Of a stretch of 64,000 bases of DNA, positions 20,749-30,211 are shown in pieces. The translations under genes and the position numbers were made by a program. This stretch comes from Methanobacterium petrolearium (lineage in GTDB: Archaea; Methanobacteriota; Methanobacteria; Methanobacteriales; Methanobacteriaceae): the NCBI RefSeq assembly GCF_017873625.1, contig NZ_JAGGKL010000003.1:1-64000 (forward strand), written 5' to 3'. Numbering within the stretch: position 1 is the stretch's first letter; every line of letters starts with the position of its first letter. The notes beneath the pieces were generated by a model. That model searched no databases, was not told where the DNA came from, and worked only from the letters and a program-made list of their open reading frames with translations.

Positions 20749-22083
20749 TTATTTACTGTTTGTAATATTAGTTAATCGTTTCTCCATTTCCTTTATACGT
20801 GCCCGGGAAGTTGAGGGTCTTTCCTGTTTACATGTACATATGCATTCTGAAAACTGGGGGCATACCAGGTAATGTGACTTTTCACAATCTAAACCTGTGA
20901 TCCCGACATCTCTTAAATGTTTTAATGCTCTTCTTTTTATTTTCTCATCTTCTATATCCCGTGCTAAATAAACTGGTGTTTTCACAGTAGATGCTATTTT
21001 ATAATTGCCCCTGGCTTTAATTCGTTCTTTTTGACGTTGTTGTTTAAGGGTTTCGGGTGAACTGGTTAATTGAGGATCTTTAAATGGTATTCCTGCATCA
21101 GACAAAGCAATCATACGCTCGTCATCATTATTCAGGGGTTTGGTTATTTTTTCTATATTTGGAGAAGCAATTGTTCCTCCGGAACGTCCCATTGATGGTC
21201 CTTCACCCACTTCCAAACCAGTATAAAGAAGTGCATATCTTACCGGTGCAGATGAAGTATAGGTTAATATAACACCGTCGTCTGTGAGCAGATCCTTTAT
21301 TTTAAAAATTAATTCCTGACTGTAGAGTTCCGGTGATTTTTGGGGGCTAAATGGATCGAGAAAGACAGCATCATATTTTTTGTTTTTGGAGATGTTCATC
21401 AATACTTTCCTGGCATCCTGGCAATGTACACGTATGTTGACATTATCCGGGATCTTTTCTTTCTCCCACGGATATGTTAAGATTTTCTGGTTGATAAGAT
21501 AAGTTTCCACCGCCTTCTTAACCATGTTGTGATATTTTATGGGGCTTGGTATTATTAAAGAAGCAGCCAAAGTCTCCCAGGATACCTCAACCATGTCTAT
21601 CTCAATTTGTTTGAATTCTAATTTATTGTTGGTATTAAAGTCTGATTTATTGTTTATATCGGATTCTGATTTATTTACATTGGGCCCTAATTTATTGATT
21701 ACATTGGATTCTGATTTATTGTTTACTTTGAAAAATGCTTCCAGTGCCGCTGCGGTATTGATGCCCAATCCACTACAAATGTCAAGGATTTTGACTTCGT
21801 TATTCTCCCAAATATTTAGAGGTTCCACAAATTTAATCCGTGCCTCGGAAATAGCACCATGAGTAGTGTGCATAGTTTCTGAAGCATCATTTCGAACTGA
21901 TGAACGTAATGTGAAGGAACCATCTGCAGTTTCCACCAAATATTTCCTGATTTTCACAGCTGCCAGATGACGAGCGTTAACATCACCTCTCATCTCAGCT
22001 TCACACCAATTCCTTATTAAGGAAATAACATCCCGTTCAAGAGTTAAAGGACTGTATATTGGATTTTCAGTGATATCTTTCAT
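20749..22083 (-). CDS. MnmC-like methyltransferase with Asn/Ser-rich insertion
   Basis: A 444-residue protein with a SAM-dependent methyltransferase core of the MnmC/DUF752 type: motif I is ILDICSGLGINTAAAL near residue 98, and YDAVFLDPFSPQKSPEL near 240 matches the MnmC-type loop. MnmC-type enzymes methylate tRNA wobble uridine side chains. The archaeal substrate is not certain. Two oddities are visible: a repetitive insertion of about 40 residues (near 117-157) built from NNKSES-like units right after motif I, and a C-terminal Cys cluster (CPQFSECICTC) that could bind metal or an Fe-S cluster. No strong ribosome site precedes the ATG. It heads the operon with tgtA. Confidence 0.75.
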   Translation of the reverse strand: MKDITENPIYSPLTLERDVISLIRNWCEAEMRGDVNARHLAAVKIRKYLVETADGSFTLRSSVRNDASETMHTTHGAISEARIKFVEPLNIWENNEVKILDICSGLGINTAAALEAFFKVNNKSESNVINKLGPNVNKSESDINNKSDFNTNNKLEFKQIEIDMVEVSWETLAASLIIPSPIKYHNMVKKAVETYLINQKILTYPWEKEKIPDNVNIRVHCQDARKVLMNISKNKKYDAVFLDPFSPQKSPELYSQELIFKIKDLLTDDGVILTYTSSAPVRYALLYTGLEVGEGPSMGRSGGTIASPNIEKITKPLNNDDERMIALSDAGIPFKDPQLTSSPETLKQQRQKERIKARGNYKIASTVKTPVYLARDIEDEKIKRRALKHLRDVGITGLDCEKSHYLVCPQFSECICTCKQERPSTSRARIKEMEKRLTNITNSK

Positions 22084-22426
22084 AAAAAACTCATATTATA
22101 ACGTCAATACTTGGATTGCAAATTTTTTTAGAAAAATGTTAAATCAATCAGATTTTTAATTATTAAAGGATCATATTCTTTCGATTAAAAGATTACATTG
22201 TTTTAATTAAATGCATTTATTAGTTTTAATGTAGGAACTATACTGTTAATTTATAATAAATAATAAGTTTAATAACAATTTCATTAAAATAATTTCTGGA
22301 CTGTAAATGTAAAATATATTTTAAACATACAACTACTTAAAACTAAGGAAATATGAATTATCATCCAGTTAAATGAATTAATTTAAAGTTTAGATGTTTC
22401 ATCCATATTGATTAGGAGGAATATAT
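22084..22426. other. Divergent promoter region
   Basis: A 343-base AT-rich spacer between the MnmC-like gene (minus) and the flavoprotein gene (plus). TATA-like runs occur near 22245 and 22309. No reading frame or RNA gene seen. Confidence 0.4.
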
Positions 22427-23011
22427 TTGGTAAAAATTATTGGAATTGTTGGAAGCCCTAGAAAAGAAGGTAACACTTACACATTAGTAAAAGAAGCCCT
22501 TATAGCTGCTGAAAATGTTGGGGCAGACACTGAATTGATCCATTTGGGGAATGCTGAAATAGAACCATGTATTGCCTGTGATATATGTAAAAGCACTGGT
22601 GAATGTTCCATATATGATGATATGCAGGATATAACCAGTAAACTCCAGGAAGCCCATGGAATAATAATTGGCAGTCCAGTATACTTTGGAAATGTCACTT
22701 CTCAAATAAAGATGTTTATGGACCGCTCCCGTCCACTCAGGATAGACTTCAAACTGAAAAATAAAGTTGCCGGAGCAATCAGTGTGGGTGCATCTAGAAA
22801 TGGAGGGCAGGAGACAACTATCAATGCAATCCATCAATTTTTATTAATCCAGGACGCCATTATTGTTGGTGACGGTGCCCCTAAGGCCCATTATGGGGGA
22901 ACAGGTGTGGGCGGTGCTAAAGAAGATTGTGAAAGTGATGAAATTGGTTTGGAAACCTCCCGTAACCTGGGCACTAGAGTGGCAGAACTGACCTTTAAAA
23001 TAAACAAATAA
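22427..23011 (+). CDS. Iron-sulfur flavoprotein (NADPH-dependent FMN reductase family)
   Basis: 194 residues with a flavodoxin-like fold. The FMN phosphate loop GSPRKEGNTYT is at residues 9-19, and GSPVYFGN follows further on. Cys48, Cys51, Cys54 and Cys60 (CIACDICKSTGEC) form the compact 4Fe-4S motif of archaeal iron-sulfur flavoproteins (Isf). Isf is a ferredoxin-linked electron carrier that may reduce oxygen or peroxide in methanogens. The start is TTG seven bases after AGGAGG. Same direction as the glycosyltransferase downstream, but with an 80-base gap. Confidence 0.85.
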   Translation: MVKIIGIVGSPRKEGNTYTLVKEALIAAENVGADTELIHLGNAEIEPCIACDICKSTGECSIYDDMQDITSKLQEAHGIIIGSPVYFGNVTSQIKMFMDRSRPLRIDFKLKNKVAGAISVGASRNGGQETTINAIHQFLLIQDAIIVGDGAPKAHYGGTGVGGAKEDCESDEIGLETSRNLGTRVAELTFKINK

Positions 23012-23091
23012 CTGACAGATAACACCTGAATAAAGAACATTATAACCATGGAAATGAAATCAATTACCCATGAATGGGGAGGAAAAACAAG

Positions 23092-23808
23092 TTGACCAAT
23101 GAAACAGAACAGTTTCTCAAAAAATATGGGAAAAAAATTTTCATTGTCATGCCTGCATTCAATGAATCCAAAACAATTGAGAATGTTATGGAGGAATTAC
23201 TGCTCCAAGGGCTGCAACTCGTAGTGGTTGATGATGGTTCTCATGATAAGACTCCATTTTTAGTGGAAAGAGTGCAGAAAAAGTATCCGGAACAGGTACG
23301 TTTGTACAGACACCCAATTAACCGGGGATTAGGAGCAGCAATTCGTACAGGTGTTGAAGCATGTATTCTTGAGGATCCCCATGTAATTGTAACCTTTGAT
23401 GCTGATGGTCAGCACCATGTCGATGATCTGCTTCCAGTTATTAAGCCAGTTATTGAAGATGATGCAGATGTTGTAATTGGAATCAGAGATTTTCATGTGA
23501 TGCCTTTTCGCAAAAAATTTGGGAACGTGGTGATGAACATCATCACCAGCATTTTCTACCGAATAAGTGTTAATGACTCTCAGTCAGGACTTAGAGCACT
23601 CTCTTTAGATGCAGCCAAAAACATTGAATTACATTCACGGGATTATGGAGTGTCCTCAGAACTTATAGGTGAAGTCAAACGAAAACAACTAAAACTGGTA
23701 GAAGTGCCAATTGAAACAATTTACACTGATTACTCCCTTTCTAAGGGTACTGATACTAGAATTGGACTTAAAATTCTTGCCAAATTGATCAAAAATATTT
23801 TTAAATGA
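23092..23808 (+). CDS. Family 2 glycosyltransferase (dolichol-phosphate sugar synthase-like)
   Basis: About 238 residues of a GT-A fold enzyme: VMPAFNESKTI at the N-terminus, VVVDDGSHDKT, the nucleotide/metal motif TFDADGQHH, and a QSGLRALSL segment characteristic of DPM1/DpgS-like enzymes. It would load a sugar from a nucleotide donor onto a polyprenyl phosphate at the cytoplasmic face. It has no transmembrane helices, but the following gene encodes a DUF2304 membrane protein, a frequent partner. The chosen start is TTG at 23092, nine bases after GGGGAGG; the ATG at 23074 overlaps that ribosome site. Confidence 0.85.
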   Translation: MTNETEQFLKKYGKKIFIVMPAFNESKTIENVMEELLLQGLQLVVVDDGSHDKTPFLVERVQKKYPEQVRLYRHPINRGLGAAIRTGVEACILEDPHVIVTFDADGQHHVDDLLPVIKPVIEDDADVVIGIRDFHVMPFRKKFGNVVMNIITSIFYRISVNDSQSGLRALSLDAAKNIELHSRDYGVSSELIGEVKRKQLKLVEVPIETIYTDYSLSKGTDTRIGLKILAKLIKNIFK

Positions 23809-23823
23809 AAAGGAGGATATTGA

Positions 23824-24180
23824 ATGTTAATATACCAATTTATTGGAATAATCATAGGTATAGTGGGTATAATAATATCAATTGTAAGGTTTAAGGATGG
23901 AAAAATGTCCTTGGGCATGCTCATAGTTTGGATTGCTATTTGGATCCTGCTGATTATATTCTCACTTTATCCTACTGCTACCTCCTTACTGTCTAGTATC
24001 ACAGGCATAGGAAGAGGATTGGACATTATTCTCATATTTGGGTTAATAGGTTCATTCTATTTCATATTCAAAATTTATGGTATGATTGAGAATGTTGAAG
24101 AAGAGATCACCCAATTGACCAGGGAAATTGCCTTGAATCAAGGAAAAAATCCTAATGAAAAATTAGATGATGAAAAATAA
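23824..24180 (+). CDS. DUF2304 membrane protein
   Basis: 118 residues with three hydrophobic segments (about 4-21, 30-49, 62-84) and a charged C-terminal helix (ENVEEEITQLTREIAL). This matches the DUF2304 family, commonly found beside dolichol-phosphate mannosyltransferase-like genes. It starts 15 bases after the glycosyltransferase with AAAGGAGG upstream, so the two probably form one unit. Possible role: membrane recruitment or flipping of the lipid-linked sugar; not demonstrated. Confidence 0.8.
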   Translation: MLIYQFIGIIIGIVGIIISIVRFKDGKMSLGMLIVWIAIWILLIIFSLYPTATSLLSSITGIGRGLDIILIFGLIGSFYFIFKIYGMIENVEEEITQLTREIALNQGKNPNEKLDDEK

Positions 24181-24199
24181 CAATCATTTAATGAATTCT

Positions 24200-25435
24200 T
24201 TAATATTTTGAATCTAATACTTCTTTTAATAAACTTACAAATTTCTCTCCAGGGTTAGGAGACGGAATTTCAATATATTTTGGATTTACTGGTGAATAAA
24301 ATCTTTCAAGATCATTTAGACTTTTTAACTCTTTCAGGAATTCTTTTAACTCTGTTAGAGTGGTGAAACTTCTACATATTCCCAATTTTTCAAAATCATC
24401 AACTGGTATGTTGAAATTCTTAAATTGAATGCTTAATTTAGAATTTAAGGCAGCTTCAGTAAGAGCTGTGGAACTGAAAGATATGAAAATATCATTATTT
24501 TTTAGGGTAGTCTCTAATTTCTCACCCTTTGGGCAGAATTCAATTTCAGGCAAATTCGTTTTTAATAAATTTAAATTTTCACCTTGATGCGATCTGTAAC
24601 TAAATTTGAACCCTAAATCTCTGCACAGACTGTTAAGCTTTTGTAGAAAATCCTTCTTTAAATTGAATATATTCTCATAATATAATTCTAGGGGTTGTCC
24701 CAAATAAACAACTCTTTTATTATATTGAAACGGTTTTTGTACCTGAGTGGAAATGGGATATCCCAATATCTTTACTTCCTGGTTATGTTTGACGTTTGAT
24801 TTTAAATATAAATTCTTAAAATATTCACCCCAGACAAAAACATAATCCACATACTGACCGGCAAATATTTTTTCTTTTCTAGAATAAATACCGTGTTGAA
24901 TCTCAACTGTAGTTATTCCCAGTTCCCTGGCTACTAACACCATAAGTCTTGTTTCCGGAGTATGGTCATGACTTAAAATAATTACTTTAGGATTTATCTT
25001 TCCAAAAACATCCATTAAATTTTTGAAACTTTTTTCTAACAGATCATCATTGTAATCAAGTATCCCCTTATAAAGGTCTTTATAAATTGAATAAAGAGAA
25101 TAATAATTGATTTTTCGTGTTAAAGACCCTGTAAATGGCTTTATATTTATGCCAAAAAAAAGAGGGTTGTAGCTTAGTTCTAAATGATTTATTATACTTG
25201 GATATTTGTTCAACAAATCATGGACCAAAATATCGTTGTTATCTTTATTGTAAAAGTTAGAAACCCCGTAACAAATCTTTGATACGATCCCTACTACGCT
25301 AAAAATAGGATAATTAGAAAGAAAATTATTTAAATTATTTAAAAGATCCTTTTCATAGTTAGCAACACCCATTTCTATGAAAATTTCAACGGGTTCTTCG
25401 TATAAATACCATCTCAAATCTTTTTTAGGAATCAT
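24200..25435 (-). CDS. GT-B glycosyltransferase-like surface-glycan protein, copy A
   Basis: 411 residues, clearly paralogous along its whole length to the protein at 26836-28059; both open with MIPKKDLRWYL. The central VEIQHGIYS followed by DYVFVWGEYFKNLY is the Gln-His-Gly pattern seen in CDP-glycerol transferases and polysialyltransferase-like GT-B enzymes. A C-terminal segment FISFSSTALTEAALNSK resembles their donor-binding region. Next to a CMP-nonulosonic acid cassette it is a candidate transferase of that sugar, which is an inference. No good ribosome site precedes the ATG. It ends 20 bases from the convergent DUF2304 gene and marks the border of the AT-rich glycan island. Confidence 0.6.
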   Translation of the reverse strand: MIPKKDLRWYLYEEPVEIFIEMGVANYEKDLLNNLNNFLSNYPIFSVVGIVSKICYGVSNFYNKDNNDILVHDLLNKYPSIINHLELSYNPLFFGINIKPFTGSLTRKINYYSLYSIYKDLYKGILDYNDDLLEKSFKNLMDVFGKINPKVIILSHDHTPETRLMVLVARELGITTVEIQHGIYSRKEKIFAGQYVDYVFVWGEYFKNLYLKSNVKHNQEVKILGYPISTQVQKPFQYNKRVVYLGQPLELYYENIFNLKKDFLQKLNSLCRDLGFKFSYRSHQGENLNLLKTNLPEIEFCPKGEKLETTLKNNDIFISFSSTALTEAALNSKLSIQFKNFNIPVDDFEKLGICRSFTTLTELKEFLKELKSLNDLERFYSPVNPKYIEIPSPNPGEKFVSLLKEVLDSKY

Positions 25436-25530
25436 ATTAATCTTAGAATAATGTAAAACTGATCATTGAATGATTTCATAGTTTGACAAATCAATTTCAA
25501 CTTTAACATCATTAATATTCTAAATCATAA

Positions 25531-26760
25531 TTAATCATATAATAATATTTCATCCCAATCTTTGATAATTTTCTTGTTGGAAAAATCTTCTGCCCTTCCA
25601 CTACCATGGGAATACGTTTTTCTCAAAGATGAATCTTCAATTATCCTTATCATCAGATCTGATAACATCTTTTCAGATTCATTCAAGGGTACTTGTTCTA
25701 AATTTTTAAATAAAAGTTGGTTGGGGAAGTTTTGTGTGAGAATAGCATGTTTACCAAAATAAGGATAATCAACATCCTTGTCCAAATCAAGTTCAGGACT
25801 GAGAACTTCTCTCGGACCAACTTTGCAGTCTGTGGATATTATGGGAAGATCCATTGAAAGCGCTTCCACTAAGACCAGCCCAAATCCTTCCCATAGAGAA
25901 CTTAAGATGAAACAATCACTTTTTTTTAGAAAGGGAAATACATTTTCCTGTTCACCTAAAAGAAACACATTTTCATTCAAATCAAGATCATCAATTAAAC
26001 CTTCCAAATTCTTTCTTAGATCAACTTTTAAATCACCTTTTCCTAAAATAAAGAGTCTGGCATTTTGATGTTTATCCACCACTTTCCGAAAGCTACGAAT
26101 CAAAAACCATTGCCCTTTCTGACATTTAAGACGACCAACATTAATAAATGTGAAATATTTATCATTATTCCCTTTGAAAAAATGTTTACAATCATCAGGG
26201 ACTTCGTTTTCAGATAATTTATGGTTTTGTGCAATATCCATCATGTTATAGATGGTTGAAGTGTTTTTTAAATGGTAACTTTCATTGAGAACCTTTTCAA
26301 TTTCCTTAGAAACACAGATAATCTCATCGGCTTGTGGATAAAAAAATTTAATTAACCGGTTTTTCAATGGGTCATCTAAAAATATTTCAGGATTTATATG
26401 CTGGGAGATGATGAGGCGAACATTGTTACCAAAAAGCCTGCAACTTAAAACAGCATAGAAATTAGCCATCTCAGAAACTGAAATTATGGTATCTATATCT
26501 AAATCCTCACAGATTCTTTTAATCTTAGGAGAATATCTTAAAAGATCAAATGCTCGTTTTAAACTATTAACATATATGTAACCCATGTTAAGGGTGTAGT
26601 AATCTCCTTTAAATTCAAATTTAGGATCTTCATCCATTAAAGTTAAATAAGAAACTTCAAACCCCTGATCATGAAGTTCACTACCTAAAATTGCAGCGAA
26701 CCTTTCAGAACCCCCACCTACTTTCAATGATTCTACCAGAATCAAAATTTTTTTTGCCAT
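25531..26760 (-). CDS. Family 4 glycosyltransferase, copy A
   Basis: 409 residues, GT-B fold. It opens with KKILILVESLKVGGGSERF, where the Gly-rich loop contacts the donor. It carries FINVGRLKCQKGQWFLI and a C-terminal SLWEGFGLVLVEALSMDLPI block with the Glu-x7-Glu motif of retaining GT4 enzymes. It is a close paralogue of the gene at 35756-36982; similarity is visible at DNA level near their 3' ends. The ATG at 26760 gives the family-type start; an ATG ten codons upstream adds a non-conserved stretch. Likely adds a hexose or HexNAc to a lipid-linked surface glycan. Confidence 0.85.
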   Translation of the reverse strand: MAKKILILVESLKVGGGSERFAAILGSELHDQGFEVSYLTLMDEDPKFEFKGDYYTLNMGYIYVNSLKRAFDLLRYSPKIKRICEDLDIDTIISVSEMANFYAVLSCRLFGNNVRLIISQHINPEIFLDDPLKNRLIKFFYPQADEIICVSKEIEKVLNESYHLKNTSTIYNMMDIAQNHKLSENEVPDDCKHFFKGNNDKYFTFINVGRLKCQKGQWFLIRSFRKVVDKHQNARLFILGKGDLKVDLRKNLEGLIDDLDLNENVFLLGEQENVFPFLKKSDCFILSSLWEGFGLVLVEALSMDLPIISTDCKVGPREVLSPELDLDKDVDYPYFGKHAILTQNFPNQLLFKNLEQVPLNESEKMLSDLMIRIIEDSSLRKTYSHGSGRAEDFSNKKIIKDWDEILLYD

Positions 26761-26835
26761 TTTAAACAAACCAAGTAATCCAATAAACAATGAAACCTAT
26801 TTTTTCTAAAAACATAATTTAATAGTTTTAGTATA

Positions 26836-28059
26836 CTATAATATCTCCTTTATCAATTCTATAAACTTCTCCCCAGAATTAGGTGTAGGAATTTCGATAT
26901 AACTAGGATCAACCGGCGAATAAAGACTTTTTAAATCATCAAGAGTTTTTATATCTTTTAAAAACTCTTTTAATTCTGATAGACTGGTGAAACTTCTACA
27001 TATCCCCAGTTCTTCAAAATCATCAGCAGGCAAACTGTAATTTTTAAGTTGTATACTTAGTTTAGAATTTAAAGCTGCTTCAATAAGTGCTGTGGAATTA
27101 AATGATATAAAAATTTCATTATTTTTTATGGTATCTGCAAATGTCTCACCATCAGGGGTGAATCTGACCTCAGGGAAAACAGATTTTAATAAACCTAAAT
27201 TTTGACTAGGATGGGGTCTGTAACTGAATTGGAGCCCTAACCCACTGCATAAACTATTAAGTTCATTAATGGTGTTATCTTTTTGATTTAAAAAAGAATC
27301 GTCATATAGTTCTAAATTTTGCCCTAAATAAACAACTTTTTTATTGTAATGAGAAAGTTTTTGTTGTTGGAGTTGGTAAGGATATCCCAATATTCTTATT
27401 TCTCTATCCTGCTTTATTTTAGATGCTAAATATAGGTTTTTAAAATATTCACCCCAAACAAAAACATAATCGGCGTAATTACCAGGAACTATTGTTCCTT
27501 TTCCAGAATAAATCCCGTGTTGGATCTCAACTGTAGGTATTCCTAATTCTTTAGCCACTAAAGATACAAGTTTTGTGTCAGTGGTAAAATCATGATTTAA
27601 TACTATTAGTTTAGGATCAATTTCTTTCAAAATATTTTCTAAATCCATGAAACCTTTTTCTAACAAACTATCATTATAATCAAGTACACCTTCATAAACC
27701 TCTTTATAAATATCATAAAAAGGATAAAAATTGGTTTTGCCCTTTAATGATTTTATAAATGGTTTTATATCATTCCCAAAAAAGATAGGATTATAATTAA
27801 GTTCTAATTGGTTAATGATACTAGGATATCTATTCAGTAAATCATGAACCAAAATCTGATTATCACCTTTTTTATAAAATTTAGAAAGTTTATAGCATAT
27901 TTTTGAAGTCATCCCCACTAATCTGAAAATATAATAATCAGAGAGGAATCTATTTAAATCTTTATAACGATGTTTTTCGTAATTATTAAGACCATTTTTT
28001 GAGTACATTTCAATGGTTTCTTCAAATAGATACCATCTCAGATCTTTTTTTGGGATCAT
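26836..28059 (-). CDS. GT-B glycosyltransferase-like surface-glycan protein, copy B
   Basis: 407 residues, paralogue of the 24200-25435 gene with the same VEIQHGIYS and VFVWGEYFKNLYLAS core and the FISFNSTALIEAALNSK block. The two differ throughout, so the duplication is not recent. It lies between GT4 copy A and the flippase, all transcribed leftwards. Candidate transferase for the nonulosonic acid made by the neighbouring cassette or for a related acidic sugar (inference). The start ATG 28059 lacks a strong ribosome site. Confidence 0.6.
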   Translation of the reverse strand: MIPKKDLRWYLFEETIEMYSKNGLNNYEKHRYKDLNRFLSDYYIFRLVGMTSKICYKLSKFYKKGDNQILVHDLLNRYPSIINQLELNYNPIFFGNDIKPFIKSLKGKTNFYPFYDIYKEVYEGVLDYNDSLLEKGFMDLENILKEIDPKLIVLNHDFTTDTKLVSLVAKELGIPTVEIQHGIYSGKGTIVPGNYADYVFVWGEYFKNLYLASKIKQDREIRILGYPYQLQQQKLSHYNKKVVYLGQNLELYDDSFLNQKDNTINELNSLCSGLGLQFSYRPHPSQNLGLLKSVFPEVRFTPDGETFADTIKNNEIFISFNSTALIEAALNSKLSIQLKNYSLPADDFEELGICRSFTSLSELKEFLKDIKTLDDLKSLYSPVDPSYIEIPTPNSGEKFIELIKEIL

Positions 28060-28172
28060 AACAATCAAACTGTGTTTTTTATTTAAATTTATTTTATTAA
28101 AGTAATGTAATATTTAGGTTAGTAGAGTAATAGAGTTATTTAAGACTTGTAATGATTCGAAAATCTTTAGCT

Positions 28173-29615
28173 CTAATTCTTACCTAACATTTCTTTAAAA
28201 AATTGGAATTCTTCTTTTTCTATCCCTCTTAATAGTATTAATAAACCAAAGTAGACAAATGCAGAAATTATTACTGCAATTATAATATTTAAAAGGCTTT
28301 GTGGGTTTATGAAGATAAGGAGTCCTGACATGACAATTGATGCTGTCACACTTTTAAGAATAAACTTGAAATCAGATTCAAGATAATTAGTAGAGTATCT
28401 TAAGGTAAGGATAAATGCAAGTGCGTATGCAATTAATGTAGTTACAGCTGCAGCTAGTATTCCATAATATGGTATTAAAAAAATGTTAAGGCCTAAATTC
28501 AATACAGCAACCAGAATCCAAATTGTTCCTATCACTTTTGTTTTCTTTTCCAATACAAGCACGTTGCTAATAATAGCATAAACACCGTAAAGAAGGCTAC
28601 TCAAAGCAGTTAATGGTGTTATTAAATAACCATTCAAAGCGATTTCCGGTGTGGTTAATATCATTAGGACCGGTTTTGAAAGAATGGATAATCCAAATGT
28701 TGAGGGGATTGCAATTAAAAGGAAGTATTTCATTGAATACTTCAGGAATAATACCACCTTTTCAATATTATCCTCATCATAGTATTGTGGCAGCACTGAT
28801 GGTAGTAAAAGGGCGAAAGGAGCCATGAGAATTGATATGCAATATCCAAGAGTGTAACCTGGGGAGTAATACCCAACAAAAGCCGCGCCTAAAAATATTC
28901 CTATAATATACCGGTCACTGGAATTAACAATCCATGATGATAGGTTTCCAGGAATGGTGGGAAGTCCAAATGATAGGTATTCCCTTAGATCTTTAAAGTT
29001 TGGAATCTTAATGCCAATATTCAAAATTATAAATGCTAACATCACTATAAATGTGATTATATTGGCAATTAGAAGTCCTAATGCTGCCATAAAAATGCCA
29101 AATCCATTAATTGCTAAATAAGATACAATAAATACTCCTAGATATGTTTGCAACAGTAAAAAGAGGGAATACTTTTTCATTTCTTGGAAAGTTCTAAAGA
29201 AATTCAATAACAATGTATTTAGACAGGCTATAAAAACGATCAATGATAATAACATAGCCACATTAACATCACCATCAAAAATAGCTGATGCTATGGCCTT
29301 AGAAAATATCAACAATAATAGGGATATGATGAAAGTGGAAACAACAACAATACTCAAAATTGAATAAAAACCGTCCCGTATTTTTTCATTATCTGTCTCT
29401 GCCGATAAAAATCTAACCATGGTGTAAGGAAGCCCTAAGGTTGCAAAGTTTGGTAATAATGCAATGGTGGTGTTTATTTGTACCCAAATACCATAGTCAC
29501 TTATTGAAAAAGATTTAGTTAAAATAGGAAGTAATATTAAAGCGCTTAATTGAACCAGAATGTTTGCTATTCCAACCAATCCAATTCTTTGCACAAAGAT
29601 TTTGTATTCATTCAA
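28173..29615 (-). CDS. Polysaccharide flippase (Wzx/MATE-like)
   Basis: About 480 residues with roughly 12-14 hydrophobic helices. It matches the oligosaccharide flippase family (RfbX/Wzx) of the MVF superfamily: an N-terminal LTKSFSISDYGIW segment typical of these proteins and alternating helices to the end. It would move lipid-linked oligosaccharide across the membrane for surface assembly. The start is uncertain: GTG at 29624, or TTG at 29615, which is better spaced from GGTGA. First gene of the leftward arm of the island, facing the nonulosonic acid cassette across a 600-base spacer. Confidence 0.85.
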   Translation of the reverse strand: MNEYKIFVQRIGLVGIANILVQLSALILLPILTKSFSISDYGIWVQINTTIALLPNFATLGLPYTMVRFLSAETDNEKIRDGFYSILSIVVVSTFIISLLLLIFSKAIASAIFDGDVNVAMLLSLIVFIACLNTLLLNFFRTFQEMKKYSLFLLLQTYLGVFIVSYLAINGFGIFMAALGLLIANIITFIVMLAFIILNIGIKIPNFKDLREYLSFGLPTIPGNLSSWIVNSSDRYIIGIFLGAAFVGYYSPGYTLGYCISILMAPFALLLPSVLPQYYDEDNIEKVVLFLKYSMKYFLLIAIPSTFGLSILSKPVLMILTTPEIALNGYLITPLTALSSLLYGVYAIISNVLVLEKKTKVIGTIWILVAVLNLGLNIFLIPYYGILAAAVTTLIAYALAFILTLRYSTNYLESDFKFILKSVTASIVMSGLLIFINPQSLLNIIIAVIISAFVYFGLLILLRGIEKEEFQFFKEMLGKN

Positions 29616-30211
29616 ATGTTTCACCGTGACTAAAGTTCTAAAATTAATATAATTTTATTGGGTTTTTTTTAATGATATTAGGCAGTAATATGGGATTTTA
29701 TAATGCATACTATATTTTTGATATTTCGAGTTCTTGCTAAAATCATTTTTATCTTATTCCTAATATATCATATTTATTAACGTCCAAGTTATGATTATTG
29801 TTGAAGATAAATTACAGAGATCAGCACCGACAGTTTTCATTTAGTTTTTCACATTTACTGTTGAATTAATCAAAAAACATCCCATTTTAGATAAATTCTG
29901 ATTTAGAGTTTTTAATTTGTAGGAAGCAAATATAAATTTTGCCTAGGAATTTCTCTTTAGGAACTATATTCTCAGTTTATGTTTTAGATACAATCTAAGA
30001 AACAATACAAATTCTTCAACATAACCAAAACAAATTGTATTAAAAATTTCCAAAGACAGGGTTATGTACGGGACATATTCAATCGATATATGTTTTTGTT
30101 TTAAAGTATGGAGGAATGAGGAATAACCTTTTATGTTGTGAAAAAAATATATTTTTAAATCATATTACTTATCAATTCTCACATAATCATCAAATTCCAA
30201 GGATAATTAAA
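29616..30211. other. Divergent control region of the glycan island
   Basis: About 600 AT-rich bases between the flippase gene and neuA. It contains a TATA-like run inside an inverted repeat (29926-29942), a second TATA-like GATATATG near 30085, and a strong GGAGG at 30110-30114 only one base from an ATG (30116). That ATG is in frame with neuA and would add 32 residues unlike the family. No other gene seen. Confidence 0.45.
29926..29942 (+). promoter_or_regulatory. Candidate TATA box within an inverted repeat upstream of neuA
   Basis: GCAAA and TTTGC arms flank a TATAAAT core, so a protein binding the palindrome would cover the TATA element. Transcription from here would give a leader of about 245 bases before the neuA start at 30212. 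Prediction only. Confidence 0.3.

Noticed and set aside
30116..30211. 32-residue N-terminal extension of NeuA
   Set aside because: The extension is unlike the family, and the upstream GGAGG is only one base from the ATG. The start at 30212 fits the conserved N-terminus.
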